Below, one piece after another: positions 8,238-17,597 of a DNA stretch of 64,000 bases. The stretch spans positions 558,001-622,000 of the forward strand of contig NZ_JALKAH010000001.1 in NCBI RefSeq assembly GCF_023015625.1, in the 5' to 3' direction. The notes under the pieces are model-generated. The model worked only from the letters and a program-made list of their open reading frames with translations, was not told where the DNA came from and made no database searches. This DNA is from Yoonia sp. F2084L. GTDB lineage: Bacteria; Pseudomonadota; Alphaproteobacteria; Rhodobacterales; Rhodobacteraceae. Every line of letters starts with the position of its first letter. Within the stretch, counting starts at the first letter, position 1. Position numbers and translations under genes: made by a program.

Positions 8238-10109
8238 ATGGGGCAAGCACCCGAAACTGTCACACTGACCACAGCGCAGGCGATCATTCGTTACCTATCA
8301 AACCAATGGATCGTCGCCAATGGCGTCGAGACGCGGGTGTGTGGTGGTGGCTTTGGTATTTTCGGGCATGGCAATGTGACCTGTCTGGGTGAGGCGCTTT
8401 ATGAACACCGCGCGGAACTGCCGCTTTATCGTGGGCAGAACGAGCAGGGGATGGGGTTTGCGGCTGCGGGCTATGCCAAGGCGTATAAACGGCAGCGGTT
8501 CATGTTTTGCACGGCGTCGGCGGGGCCGGGGACCGCGAACCTGTTGACAGCGGCGGCACTCGCCCATGCCAACCGTTTGCCGATGCTGATGCTGTGCGGT
8601 GATGCGTTTCTGACGCGTCTGCCTGACCCTGTGTTGCAGCAGTTGGAGCATTTCGGCAATCCGACCTTTGGCGTGAATGACGCCTTCAAGGCGGTCAGCC
8701 GTTTCTGGGACCGGATCACGCATCCCGCACAGGTGATCCAGTCGCTGCCTGCCGCCTTGGCCACGATGCTGGACCCGGCTGACTGCGGGCCTGCGTTCGT
8801 CGGCTTGCCGCAGGATGTGCAGGGGTGGACCTATGACTATCCTGTTAGCTTCTTTGAAAAGCGCGTGCACCGTGTACGCCGTCAGGCACCTGATGAGTTT
8901 GAAGTCGCGCAGGCTGTCGCCATGCTGAAAGACGCCAAGCGACCGATGATCATTGCAGGCGGTGGTGTTCAATACTCTGCCGCAGTCGCTGAATTGACCA
9001 CCTTTGCCGAGGCGACGGGCATCCCTGTCGTCGAAACGATCGCGGGACGGGCGAATATGGTGCATGACCATCCGCTGAATATCGGGCCGATTGGTGTGAC
9101 GGGCTCGGATTCGGCCAACACAATCGCGGAAGAGGCGGATGTGATCCTGGCCGTGGGGACGCGGTTGCAGGACTTTACGACCGGGTCTTGGACCGCTTTT
9201 GCCCATGACGCCAAGATCATTGGTCTGAATGCCGCGCGCCATGATGCGGCCAAGCATCTATCGACGACTGTGGTGGGCGATGCCCGGTTGGGGCTGGTGG
9301 CTTTGACGGCTGACTTGGCCGGTCACCAAGCACCGGAGGGTTGGACGGCGAAAGCGCAGCAAGAGCGCGTCAGATGGAATGATTACGTGGCCGAGAATAC
9401 CCGTGTGGGCAACGGCCCTGCGTCCTATGCGCAGGCCATCGGCGAAGTGAACCGCCTATGTGATCCGCGCGACCGTGTCGTTGCGGCAGCAGGTGGTTTG
9501 CCTGCGGAAGTGACCGCGAACTGGAAAACCCTTGATATCGGCACCGTTGACGTCGAATTTGGGTTCTCTTGTATGGGATATGAGATTGCGGGTGGTTGGG
9601 GTGCGCGCATCGCGCAGGCTCAGATGGAACCGGAGCAGGATACGATCGTCTTTACCGGGGATGGGTCGTATTTGTTGATGAACTCCGACATATATTCTTC
9701 TGTTTTGACTGAGAAAAAGCTAATTATCCTTTTGTTGGATAACGGTGGTTTTGCCGTCATCAACAAGCTGCAAAACAACACCGGCAACGAAAGTTTCAAC
9801 AACCTGATCGTGGATACGCCGACTGCGACTGCAAAGGTGGGCGTTGATTTTGAGGCGCATGCAAAGTCGATGGGGGCAGATGCGGAAACGGTCAGTTCGC
9901 CGACAGAGCTTGAGGCCGCTTTCATGCGCGCAAAGGCCGCCACCAACACCTACGTCATCTGCATGAAGGTCGATCCCTATGAGGGTTGGACGACTGAGGG
10001 TCATGCCTGGTGGGAAGTCGGCACACCGCACATCACGAAGTCTGAGAAGGTCCATGATGCCCATGTTGATTGGGAAAGCAGCCGTGGCAAACAGCGGAAG
10101 GGTGTTTGA
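8238..10109 (+). CDS. iolD: 3D-(3,5/4)-trihydroxycyclohexane-1,2-dione hydrolase (IolD)
   Basis: This 623-residue thiamine-diphosphate enzyme opens the cyclohexane ring to 5-deoxyglucuronate. The N-terminal PYR domain shows the EQGMGFAAAGYAKAYKR block with the catalytic Glu, the central domain binds the co-substrate scaffold, and the C-terminal domain has the ThDP/Mg motif GDGSYLLMNSDIY followed by LLLDNGG. Length and order match IolD. ATG 8238 follows a GGGGGGAA ribosome site; the longer ORF start at 8196 is less likely. It opens the plus-strand operon, and its stop overlaps the next start (TGATG). Confidence 0.93.
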   Translation: MGQAPETVTLTTAQAIIRYLSNQWIVANGVETRVCGGGFGIFGHGNVTCLGEALYEHRAELPLYRGQNEQGMGFAAAGYAKAYKRQRFMFCTASAGPGTANLLTAAALAHANRLPMLMLCGDAFLTRLPDPVLQQLEHFGNPTFGVNDAFKAVSRFWDRITHPAQVIQSLPAALATMLDPADCGPAFVGLPQDVQGWTYDYPVSFFEKRVHRVRRQAPDEFEVAQAVAMLKDAKRPMIIAGGGVQYSAAVAELTTFAEATGIPVVETIAGRANMVHDHPLNIGPIGVTGSDSANTIAEEADVILAVGTRLQDFTTGSWTAFAHDAKIIGLNAARHDAAKHLSTTVVGDARLGLVALTADLAGHQAPEGWTAKAQQERVRWNDYVAENTRVGNGPASYAQAIGEVNRLCDPRDRVVAAAGGLPAEVTANWKTLDIGTVDVEFGFSCMGYEIAGGWGARIAQAQMEPEQDTIVFTGDGSYLLMNSDIYSSVLTEKKLIILLLDNGGFAVINKLQNNTGNESFNNLIVDTPTATAKVGVDFEAHAKSMGADAETVSSPTELEAAFMRAKAATNTYVICMKVDPYEGWTTEGHAWWEVGTPHITKSEKVHDAHVDWESSRGKQRKGV

Positions 10110-10945
10110 TGCTTCGGTTTACGCTTGAAACAGTCGATCCCGACAAGATCGCGCATGAGCTGATGCATGGCAAAGGCGCTGTGCTGCTGTCCGGTTTGTT
10201 CTCGGATATGCAAATCGCCGAGGCGCGTCAGATCATTCACCAGCATTCGGCTGAGGCTGACACTGTGACCCATTTCCAAGGGCAAGCGGAAGAGGACGGC
10301 GCATTGCATCTGCAACGCCGTGTGTGGAACTTGCTGGCCAAGGGTGATGTGTTTGCGGATATGGCCGCTCACCCACTTATTATGCAGGTCCTGCGCAGGT
10401 TTTTGGGAACCGAGTTCATCATGGGCTCGATCGCGGCCAATCGTATTCTGCCCGGCGGACCGGGGCAGGAGCCGCATGTCGATTATCCTTATTGGGATAT
10501 GTACAAGGCTGAAACGCATCCCATTGGGCTGAACGCGTCATTCCCGATGAACGCGCAGGTGTCCATATTGCTGGACCCGTTCACCGAAGAAACGGGTGCG
10601 ACAGCCTATATGCCGGGGTCGCAAAAGGAACTGCGCTATCCCACTGAAGCGGATGATTTCTATGGAAAATGCGAGCGTATGTTGGGCGAACCCGGTGATG
10701 TTGCTTTGTTCTTTGGGGCCGCTTGGCACTGTGCGATGCCTAATACGTCACAGATCGACCGCAGTGCCGTCTTGATCAACTACGCCCCAAAATGGCTGAC
10801 CCCGATTGAAGAAATGCATGCGGCATTGCCGGAAGGGTTCTTGGACGAGGCATCGGACGATTTGCGGCAGCTGATGGGGTTGAAATATCCACATCCGCAG
10901 GCGTTTGATCAGGCAGCAGCCCAAAACACGATTGGCCGCAAATGA
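10109..10945 (+). CDS. Phytanoyl-CoA dioxygenase-family Fe(II)/2-oxoglutarate oxygenase
   Basis: This 278-residue protein has the PhyH cupin-type fold. The iron-binding HxD is seen in QEPHVDYPYW, the distal His in FFGAAWHCAMPNTS, and a likely 2-oxoglutarate-binding Arg follows in QIDRSAVLINY. Such enzymes hydroxylate, or oxidatively demethylate, small molecules. The gene is translationally coupled on both sides (TGATG with iolD, ATGA with iolC), so it is a true operon member, yet no such step exists in the standard inositol pathway. It may convert a modified cyclitol such as an O-methyl-inositol into a pathway intermediate; this is a guess. Confidence 0.85.
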   Translation: MLRFTLETVDPDKIAHELMHGKGAVLLSGLFSDMQIAEARQIIHQHSAEADTVTHFQGQAEEDGALHLQRRVWNLLAKGDVFADMAAHPLIMQVLRRFLGTEFIMGSIAANRILPGGPGQEPHVDYPYWDMYKAETHPIGLNASFPMNAQVSILLDPFTEETGATAYMPGSQKELRYPTEADDFYGKCERMLGEPGDVALFFGAAWHCAMPNTSQIDRSAVLINYAPKWLTPIEEMHAALPEGFLDEASDDLRQLMGLKYPHPQAFDQAAAQNTIGRK

Positions 10946-11922
10946 GCAAGTTACTGGATGGGATCAAAGCGAATAACTTTGTCGTCTTAGGGCGGGCAGG
11001 CATTGATCTTTATACCGATCCGGGCGTCGCGACCGAGGATGCCGAAACCGTCACCGTAGGTCTTGGTGGATCATCCGCCAATATCGCCGCTGGCATTTGC
11101 AAGCTGGGTGGGCAGGCGTCTTTGGTCACGCGCGTGTCCGATGACAGCATCGGCAGCTACTGTATCGGGCAATTGAAGCGCTACGGCGTCGGCACTGAAT
11201 ATGTCACGCCAGTGGGCGGCGAATACCGCAACTCATTGGCGTTCTATGAAAGCCGCGTGGAAGGGCATCGCAATGTGATCTACCGCAACGCTGCGGCTGA
11301 TTTTCAGATGGATGCCGGTAATGTGGCTGCCGTGGACTATGGCAAGTTCGGCGCGCTGATTACGGCAGGCACTGTTTTTGCGGCGGAACCTTCACGCTCG
11401 GCTACCTTTGACGCATTTGGGCGCGCCCAGATCGCTGGTTTGCCCATCATCTTTGATGTGGACTACCGCCCGTATTCCTGGCCTTCGCCAGAAGTTGCCG
11501 CAGATGTCCTGAGCCGTGCTGCGGCGCAATCAGACATGATTGTGGGCAACGACGAAGAGTTCGGCTTTATGGCCGGGGGCATCGACAAGGGCCTCGCCAA
11601 GGCCAAAGCGCTCGCCGAAGACACTGCCACAATCGTCGTCTATAAGATGGGCGAGAAGGGGGCTGTGACCTTCGCCAATGGCGAAGAAATCCACACAGGC
11701 ATCTGGCCGGTGGAGGCGCTGAAGCCTACAGGGGCAGGGGATAGCTTTATGGCGGGCATGGTGACCGGGCTCGCCGAAGGGCAAAGCCTGCATGACGCGA
11801 TCCTGCGTGGTTCTGCCTGTGCGTCCATCACCGTGTCACGCCCCGGCTGCGCACCTGCGATGGCCAACACGCCAACATTGACGAAATTCATGACCGATCA
11901 CCCCGGCCCGACTGACGCTTAA
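10942..11922 (+). CDS. iolC: 5-dehydro-2-deoxygluconokinase (IolC)
   Basis: This is a 326-residue PfkB-family kinase. The N-terminal sugar-binding lid region VGLGGSSANIAAGICKLGG and the C-terminal anion-hole motif KPTGAGDSFMAG with the catalytic Asp are both present. In the inositol pathway it phosphorylates 2-deoxy-5-keto-gluconate at C6 for cleavage by the aldolase encoded downstream. Its start overlaps the dioxygenase stop by four bases (ATGA). The position between iolD and iolB makes IolC by far the best reading, rather than a ribokinase or fructokinase. Confidence 0.9.
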   Translation: MSKLLDGIKANNFVVLGRAGIDLYTDPGVATEDAETVTVGLGGSSANIAAGICKLGGQASLVTRVSDDSIGSYCIGQLKRYGVGTEYVTPVGGEYRNSLAFYESRVEGHRNVIYRNAAADFQMDAGNVAAVDYGKFGALITAGTVFAAEPSRSATFDAFGRAQIAGLPIIFDVDYRPYSWPSPEVAADVLSRAAAQSDMIVGNDEEFGFMAGGIDKGLAKAKALAEDTATIVVYKMGEKGAVTFANGEEIHTGIWPVEALKPTGAGDSFMAGMVTGLAEGQSLHDAILRGSACASITVSRPGCAPAMANTPTLTKFMTDHPGPTDA

Positions 11923-11934
11923 AGGAATAGAGCC

Positions 11935-12777
11935 ATGCACATTGCCCCATTTGACAACCAGAACAAACCGATCGTCGATGTGGATGATCCGACCGTGCCG
12001 CTGAACTATTTCAACATCGTCAAGCTGAAGAGGGGGCAGGCGTTCGAATACACTGTGCCGGGGTATGAAACCTGTATCGCACCTGCGACAGGGACCGTTG
12101 ATATTGATATCGAAGGGTTCAAGGCGGATGGCATCGGCAATCGCGTCGAAGACGTTTGGGATGGCGAACCGGAAGGCGTATATGTGCCCGTCGGTGCAAA
12201 AGCGACGATGGTTTGTACGTCTGATGCGGCAGAGGTTTTTGTCTGCGGTGCGCGTTACGATAAAGTGCTGGATCCTTTTGCCGTTCGCGCGGATGAGTTA
12301 GACTTGGTGCAATACGGGTCCGACGACACGAAAACCCACCGCAAGATCAAGCATATTCTGGGCACCAAGTATCACGGCAAGGTCGGTCGCCTACTGGTGT
12401 CTGAGTTGTTTACCGTAGGCGAGGGTGGCTGGTCGGGCTTTCCGTCGCACAAGCATGACACCGATCGTCTGCCTGATGAGACGCGGCATGATGAGACCTA
12501 TAACTTCCGCTTCAAGCCGAACCACGGATCAGGCGTGCAGATGCTCCAGCGCGAAGACGGCAAGGCAGGGGACGCCTATCACATCGTTGATGGCTCCACG
12601 ATTTGTCTGGATAGCGGGTATCACCCCTGCGCGGTGCTGCCGGGTTACCAGATGTATTATTTCACCATTCTGGGCGGGCTGTCGCAGCGTAGTTTGATCC
12701 AGTACTTCCAGCCGAGCCATGCCTATCAGATTGAAACGATCCCGGGCATCAAAGACATGATCGCCAAGTTCAAATGA
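11935..12777 (+). CDS. iolB: 5-deoxy-glucuronate isomerase (IolB)
   Basis: This 280-residue bicupin isomerises 5-deoxy-glucuronate to 2-deoxy-5-keto-gluconate. The second cupin carries the metal-site segment GGWSGFPSHKHD followed by an acidic HDETYNFRF stretch and the late HPCAVLPGYQMYYF strand, all typical of IolB. Length is normal for the family. AAAGGAA lies 5-10 bases before ATG 11935, 12 bases after iolC. Its stop overlaps the aldolase start (ATGA), so translation is coupled through the operon. Confidence 0.93.
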   Translation: MHIAPFDNQNKPIVDVDDPTVPLNYFNIVKLKRGQAFEYTVPGYETCIAPATGTVDIDIEGFKADGIGNRVEDVWDGEPEGVYVPVGAKATMVCTSDAAEVFVCGARYDKVLDPFAVRADELDLVQYGSDDTKTHRKIKHILGTKYHGKVGRLLVSELFTVGEGGWSGFPSHKHDTDRLPDETRHDETYNFRFKPNHGSGVQMLQREDGKAGDAYHIVDGSTICLDSGYHPCAVLPGYQMYYFTILGGLSQRSLIQYFQPSHAYQIETIPGIKDMIAKFK

Positions 12778-13601
12778 CCTTGGTGACCCTGAAAGATGTG
12801 CTGCAACCGGCGTTGCAGGGCGGGCATGCCGTGGGCGGTTTGGTCTGCTTGGGTTGGGAAGATATGCGCGCCTATGTGGCCGCAGCCGAGGCCGAGAATT
12901 GCCCCGTGATCCTGCAAGCGGGGCCGGGGTGCCGGGCGCATACGCCTTTACCCGTCCTGGGCCGCATGTTTCGGCACTTGGCAGAAGAGGCATCCGTGCC
13001 AGTCGTGGCGCATCTGGACCATGGCTATACCTACGATGAATGTTCCGAGGCGTTGGATTCAGGCTTTACCTCATTGATGTTCGACGGGTCGCGCAAACCG
13101 TTTGCAGACAACATTAAAGAAACACTTCAAATTGCTGAAATGGCGCATAATTCAGGTATTTCTTGCGAGGGAGAAATTGGGTTTGTCGGCTACTCAGGTG
13201 GCGAACAATCGGCCGGTACTGATCCAGCAGAGGCTGCACAGTTTGCGGCCGAGACCGGTGTGGATGCGATGGCGATTTCCGTTGGTAACGTTCACCTGCA
13301 GCAAGACAAACAGGGTGGGCTGGATGAGCCGCGAATTGCAGCGATCCAAGCGGTAACATCGGTGCCTTTGGTCATTCACGGCGGATCTGGTGTGCCTGTC
13401 GCACAGCGTAAGGCATTGGCAAAGAACACAAATATCTGCAAGTTCAACATTGGCACCGAACTGCGGATGGCCTTTGGCGCTGCGATGCGTGAGGCTGTAA
13501 ACAGCGACCCGGACCGGTTTGACCGGGTCAGTATCCTGAAGGAAACACATGATCCCGTGATGGCCGCAGCCCGAACGGTGCTGCGCAATTTGAAAGGCTA
13601 G
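12774..13601 (+). CDS. iolJ: Class II aldolase, probable 6-phospho-5-dehydro-2-deoxy-gluconate aldolase (IolJ-like)
   Basis: This is a 275-residue class II fructose-bisphosphate aldolase family protein. Zinc-ligand segments are seen as VVAHLDHGYTYDE, CEGEIGFVG and LVIHGGSGVP, and the phosphate site as KFNIGTELRMA. In iol operons this family (IolJ) cleaves 2-deoxy-5-keto-gluconate 6-phosphate to dihydroxyacetone phosphate and malonate semialdehyde. The operon context supports that over glycolytic FBA. No methylmalonate-semialdehyde dehydrogenase (iolA/mmsA) is seen nearby, so the last step must be encoded elsewhere. Confidence 0.85.
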   Translation: MTLVTLKDVLQPALQGGHAVGGLVCLGWEDMRAYVAAAEAENCPVILQAGPGCRAHTPLPVLGRMFRHLAEEASVPVVAHLDHGYTYDECSEALDSGFTSLMFDGSRKPFADNIKETLQIAEMAHNSGISCEGEIGFVGYSGGEQSAGTDPAEAAQFAAETGVDAMAISVGNVHLQQDKQGGLDEPRIAAIQAVTSVPLVIHGGSGVPVAQRKALAKNTNICKFNIGTELRMAFGAAMREAVNSDPDRFDRVSILKETHDPVMAAARTVLRNLKG

Positions 13602-13605
13602 GGCG

Positions 13606-14598
13606 TTGATTAACATTGGTATTTTGGGCTGTGGGCGCATTGGGCAAGTGCATGGTGCGACGTTGAGTGGCATGATAAACGCACGCGCCGCTGCCGTGGC
13701 AGACGCGATGCCTGAGGCGGCGGCGGCGCTAGCCGCTGTGACGGGTGCCAAGGTCATGGATGCGGACGCCATGATCAACGATCCGGGCATCGACGCTGTG
13801 ATCATCGGTACGCCAACCACAACGCACTATGACTTGATCCATGCGGCAGCCGCAGCAGGCAAAGCGATCTTTTGCGAAAAGCCGATTGATCTGTCGGTCG
13901 CGCGTATCCACGATTGCCTGACTGTGGTCGAGAAGGCGGGCGTGCCGTTCATGACGGCCTTTAACCGGCGGTTTGACCCAAACTTTGCCTATCTACAAGG
14001 CCAGATAGAGGCGCAAGTCATTGGGAATGTTGAACTTGTCACCATCCTGTCACGCGATCCAGCGCCGCCGCCGATTGGTTATATCAAAACTTCGGGCGGT
14101 ATTTTTCGGGATATGATGATCCACGATCTGGATATGGCGCGGTTCTTGCTGGGCGAAGAGCCGGTGGAACTGACGGCAACGGCGTCTTGTTTGGTTGATC
14201 CTGAAATCGGGCAAGCAGGTGACTTTGATACCGCTGTCGTGACGTTGAAGACGGCATCGGGGAAGCTCTGCCAGATATCGAACTCGCGCCGCGCGACCTA
14301 TGGTTATGATCAGCGGATCGAAGCGCACGGCAGCACGGGGATGTTGCGCGCTGACAATATGCTTGAAAACACCGTTGAACTGTCCAACGGCCAGGGGATG
14401 CGTAAATCGCCCACGCAGCCGTTTTTTCTGGAACGTTATGCGGCGGCGTACAGGGCGGAGATGGCACATTTTGTGGCTGCTCTGGAAAGCGGTGCGACTG
14501 TGACGCCAACGGGTGAGGATGGTTTGAAAGCGCAAATACTCGCCGATGCGGCCGACGCGGCAGCGCGTGATGGACAGGCCAAGCCATTGCCCGTGTAG
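13606..14598 (+). CDS. iolG: Inositol 2-dehydrogenase (IolG)
   Basis: This 330-residue Gfo/Idh/MocA dehydrogenase oxidises myo-inositol to 2-keto-myo-inositol with NAD. The Rossmann motif GILGCGRIGQVHG, EKP in IFCEKPIDLS, the FNRRFDPNFA block and the catalytic-type segment FRDMMIHDLDMARFL with its Asp and His all fit IolG closely. The start is a TTG at 13606, five bases after the aldolase stop, with GAAAGG upstream; there is no ATG near the conserved N-terminus. It is the last gene of the plus-strand iol operon. Confidence 0.9.
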   Translation: MINIGILGCGRIGQVHGATLSGMINARAAAVADAMPEAAAALAAVTGAKVMDADAMINDPGIDAVIIGTPTTTHYDLIHAAAAAGKAIFCEKPIDLSVARIHDCLTVVEKAGVPFMTAFNRRFDPNFAYLQGQIEAQVIGNVELVTILSRDPAPPPIGYIKTSGGIFRDMMIHDLDMARFLLGEEPVELTATASCLVDPEIGQAGDFDTAVVTLKTASGKLCQISNSRRATYGYDQRIEAHGSTGMLRADNMLENTVELSNGQGMRKSPTQPFFLERYAAAYRAEMAHFVAALESGATVTPTGEDGLKAQILADAADAAARDGQAKPLPV

Positions 14599-14721
14599 CG
14601 AGGCACGGCAGCGGGTCGTGGTGTGGTAGCCACGCAGAACCATCTTCCTACGATGTTATGAAAAGACGCATAATTGGTATTATGTTATATATCTATGCTA
14701 ACCAATACGACGTAGTGTCAC

Positions 14722-15585
14722 TCAGTCAAACGTAACTTCCCGTTTGTGGGTCACGGGCACAGGTGCGTTTTCCGCGGCAATACCGTGTTTTTTCAGTTGC
14801 TGCCCGACATAGCTGTCTGGTGGGCATAGCCCATCGAACCGATTGGCGGCGAGCTTTTTGATGGGCGCCCACATGTGGATCGTGACGCTGTCTTTTGTCA
14901 GATATGCGAGTGTCTTGCCGGGTCTTTTCAGCAAGATGCGCCGTTCTGGAAACGGCACTGGGTAAAGCACGTCGACGCTTTTGGCGTGTGAAACTTCGCC
15001 AGTTTCTTGTCCGAATGCTGTGATCGCCAGCGGTCCCCAAATCCCCCAAGGCAGCTCAGTCACATCCATTGGGTTGCCAGCCGCAAACCTTGCCTGCATT
15101 TCGGCCTGAAACCGACGCGGCACCCATGCGGGCCGCGGATGAAAATCTTCCATGAAATCCAGCATCTTATGTAGCAGCTTTGAGTCAGGTGGCAGCCGCA
15201 GTACAGCGCCGTTCAGCCGCCACGATTGCGGATCGCGATAGACTTCAAAGCCAAAGAGATATGGATCATCGAAGACCAGCGGTTTGAGACAGTACACGTC
15301 CGTATCGACATAGATGATATCGGGCATGGCCTTGATCATGTGAAACCGGAATAAGTCAGAGAACAGCGCCACGCTTTGCGTGCGTTCATGCAGGATGAAA
15401 TGCTCTGTATCGACGATCTCGCGTCCGTCACAGACTTTCACGCCGTCTGGTACGTTTTTGACGGTGCCATATGTGAACAGCAAAACCTCATGACCATGTG
15501 CGATAAAAGACTTGAGACAAAGCTGTTCAAGCCACGTCAATGACCCGCCAATCCAAAGTGCGCCGATCGTTGGAAGTTTGGCCAT
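14722..15585 (-). CDS. Glycosyltransferase with DXD motif (capsule-type sugar transferase)
   Basis: This 287-residue soluble glycosyltransferase belongs to the GT32-like/DXD sugar-binding group. It begins with IGALWIGGSLTWLEQLCLKSF and carries the metal/nucleotide-sugar motif YVDTDVYCLKPL (about residue 95). It probably adds a hexose to a surface glycan from a nucleotide-sugar donor. ATG 15585 is preferred to 15642 because CGGAG lies before it and the conserved domain starts at once. It begins the glycan island and is transcribed away from iolG, separated by an AT-rich 123-bp gap. Confidence 0.75.
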   Translation of the reverse strand: MAKLPTIGALWIGGSLTWLEQLCLKSFIAHGHEVLLFTYGTVKNVPDGVKVCDGREIVDTEHFILHERTQSVALFSDLFRFHMIKAMPDIIYVDTDVYCLKPLVFDDPYLFGFEVYRDPQSWRLNGAVLRLPPDSKLLHKMLDFMEDFHPRPAWVPRRFQAEMQARFAAGNPMDVTELPWGIWGPLAITAFGQETGEVSHAKSVDVLYPVPFPERRILLKRPGKTLAYLTKDSVTIHMWAPIKKLAANRFDGLCPPDSYVGQQLKKHGIAAENAPVPVTHKREVTFD

Positions 15586-15693
15586 GAGAGCTCCGTTCAG
15601 ACAGCTTTTATCGCTTTTGGAAAGCCACTGCGGTAATGTCAAGCGACACGGGCTGCGGGCGTTGCAGGCACCTGCCCTTGTTGATGTATCATG

Positions 15694-16719
15694 CTAGCGT
15701 TCGGCGCTGAGACCCAGTTTGATCGCCATGTCCGGGTCGCTTGCCAGCACAGCATCACGTGCATCCGATATTCTTTTGCGATGAAACGCGATGCTTTGTT
15801 CATGTAATTGCGCCGCGAATGGGTGTCGCGTCTTTAGATCGGATAAGGCGCCCCTCAGGGTAGATACATGACGTTGGATTGATGTGTCGGACGTGTCATT
15901 GGCGTTGAACATGTCGAAGTATGAGAAATCTATTCGTTCCTGATCGGCGCTGTTGGCTGTGCCCCGATACCGTTTCATCAAGAATGCCTCTGACGACTTG
16001 ATCATATAGTGGTTCATTGAGACGAGTTGGTCGCCGTAGCTTTCCTCAAAAAACCGCCAGCCTTGGGTCAGATACCTTGAGGGCATGGGTTCTCCCGATC
16101 CGTTGACCCAATTGCACGGGCGCAAACCGTCGCGAAATCGTGGCTTCAGGCGCGGTCGGTGAATGCTGGGACGGGCGACGAATTTCGGACGAAACAGCGT
16201 TTTGAAGGCTGTGTATCGCTGAATTCTGTGAACGCCCTGAGGTGCTGCCTGATCAAATTGAGCGATCACCGGCTCATCGACAAATGCGTTGATCTGGCTG
16301 TTTCCAAACACCCGCCAGACGGCCGAGATCAGGTCGGGTTGCCCCTGCCCCATGTCGGCGATCGCTGCAAAAAGCGCAGTCATCGTGCCGTCGCCTGCAT
16401 GGATATTCAGAAACTCATCTGCGTCAGCGATCAGCACCCAGTCAGCATTTTGCACATCATCCAGCTGCCACGCGCGTTGGTAAGCCCGATTTTGCGGGTC
16501 CGCATGCGTACCTGCGGGCTGACCTGAGTTTTCGATATGCGTGATCTCACCCACGGTGTCGAGATAATCGAGCATTTGCCGCGTGCCGTCGCTGCTGTCA
16601 TTTGACGCGATCACGATCTGGTCGAAGCCGATGAGTTTATAGTAGCAAATCCATTCGAGCAGATAGGGTCCTTCATCCTTGACCGTGCCGACAAGCGTGC
16701 ATTGGGGGGCTTTGGTCAT
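15694..16719 (-). CDS. Family 2-type glycosyltransferase (Glyco_tranf_2_4), paralogue 1
   Basis: This is a 341-residue protein with the pattern TVKDEGPYLLEWICYY at its start, ASNDSSDGT donor-site segment (about residue 43) and DADEFLNIHAG (about residue 105). These are the hallmarks of the Glyco_tranf_2_4/GT92-like group. No membrane segments are seen, so it acts in the cytoplasm. ATG 16719 is chosen because the catalytic domain starts right after it; the ORF extends 40 codons upstream into the divergent intergenic region. Two relatives lie at 18520 and 22111. Confidence 0.78.
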   Translation of the reverse strand: MTKAPQCTLVGTVKDEGPYLLEWICYYKLIGFDQIVIASNDSSDGTRQMLDYLDTVGEITHIENSGQPAGTHADPQNRAYQRAWQLDDVQNADWVLIADADEFLNIHAGDGTMTALFAAIADMGQGQPDLISAVWRVFGNSQINAFVDEPVIAQFDQAAPQGVHRIQRYTAFKTLFRPKFVARPSIHRPRLKPRFRDGLRPCNWVNGSGEPMPSRYLTQGWRFFEESYGDQLVSMNHYMIKSSEAFLMKRYRGTANSADQERIDFSYFDMFNANDTSDTSIQRHVSTLRGALSDLKTRHPFAAQLHEQSIAFHRKRISDARDAVLASDPDMAIKLGLSAER

Positions 16720-16870
16720 CAGGCGCTCTCTCAAAGATGTTGCGTTTGTAGCAGTATCGGACAAATCAACTGTCGCACAAGACGAGCGCGCGTGTTGTGT
16801 GCTTTTCGCAGAGGTCGTTTTATGCGAATGCTGCCCCAAAGCAAACGCGTTGAGGAAAGAAGACCACCGG

Positions 16871-17584
16871 ATGCAGCACCCTGCCCCGCAGCCCTTTCAT
16901 ACATCTGATCGTGTCAAAGCGACCTTCCTGACCGGTGAAGACCCACGTTTGGTCGTGTCATTTACCGGTATCGGAAAACCAGAGACCCGCGCGCAGGATG
17001 AAGAATTCGTGGGCTATGGCACGCAAGGCGGGCGCAATCATGTGTTGTTCGTCGCGGATACACTGCGCAGTTGGTACAATGATCCGGGCATTTTCGATGA
17101 AATTGTGGCCGTGGTTGAACGGTATCGCGCAGCACATGGAATTGCCGAGACGGTGACGTTCGGCAACTCAATGGGCGGTCATGGTGCGGTTCTTTTTGCC
17201 AAGGCGCTGGGTGCGACCTGTTGTTTTTCAATCTCGGCCCAGTATTCGGCTGACCCCGCGGTCGTGCCCGAAGAAACACGCTGGCAAGAATACCGCGACA
17301 AGATCGCAAGTTTTACCACGCCTCCACTTGCGGACGCGATTACACCAGAGTGTTTGTATTTTATCCTGCATGGTGGTGGTGATCTGGAACGGCCACATTG
17401 GTCACGGTTTCCAAAGGGCCCCAACATCCATCACTACTTGGTGGCGAAAGCCGGCCATGCGGTTGGTCGCAGGTTGAAGTCAGGGAAGCTGATGGGCGTG
17501 GCCACGCGCTATGCGATTGCAGGCCGTCCACGGGCCTTTCGCGAGGCTTTGCAAGAACCACTGGATTTGCATCGGCCGGTTTGA
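16871..17584 (+). CDS. Alpha/beta-hydrolase-like protein of the glycan island, copy 1
   Basis: This 237-residue protein has a serine-hydrolase nucleophile elbow GNSMGGHGA (about residue 98) and possible triad partners at an Asp in LHGGGDLERPHW and a late His in AKAGHAVGRR. No signal peptide is seen. The start is ATG 16871 with GAGGAAAGA upstream; the longer ORF from 16679 runs through the divergent promoter region. It resembles the protein at 21186 in domain order and in the VP-EE block after the elbow. Both sit beside a glycosyltransferase, which suggests glycan acylation or deacylation. The substrate is unknown. Confidence 0.65.
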   Translation: MQHPAPQPFHTSDRVKATFLTGEDPRLVVSFTGIGKPETRAQDEEFVGYGTQGGRNHVLFVADTLRSWYNDPGIFDEIVAVVERYRAAHGIAETVTFGNSMGGHGAVLFAKALGATCCFSISAQYSADPAVVPEETRWQEYRDKIASFTTPPLADAITPECLYFILHGGGDLERPHWSRFPKGPNIHHYLVAKAGHAVGRRLKSGKLMGVATRYAIAGRPRAFREALQEPLDLHRPV

Positions 17585-17597
17585 CACAAACGGCTGG

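Noticed and set aside
12785..12815. Sequence CTGCAACCGGCGTTGCAG inside the aldolase gene as a second LacI operator
   Set aside because: It lies within coding sequence, differs at the centre from the divergent-region palindrome, and fits the codons of the protein; chance is likely.
16679..16870. N-terminal extension of the hydrolase-like protein at 16871
   Set aside because: It would cover the divergent promoter region and the start of the minus-strand glycosyltransferase; a good start with upstream GAGGAAAGA exists at 16871.
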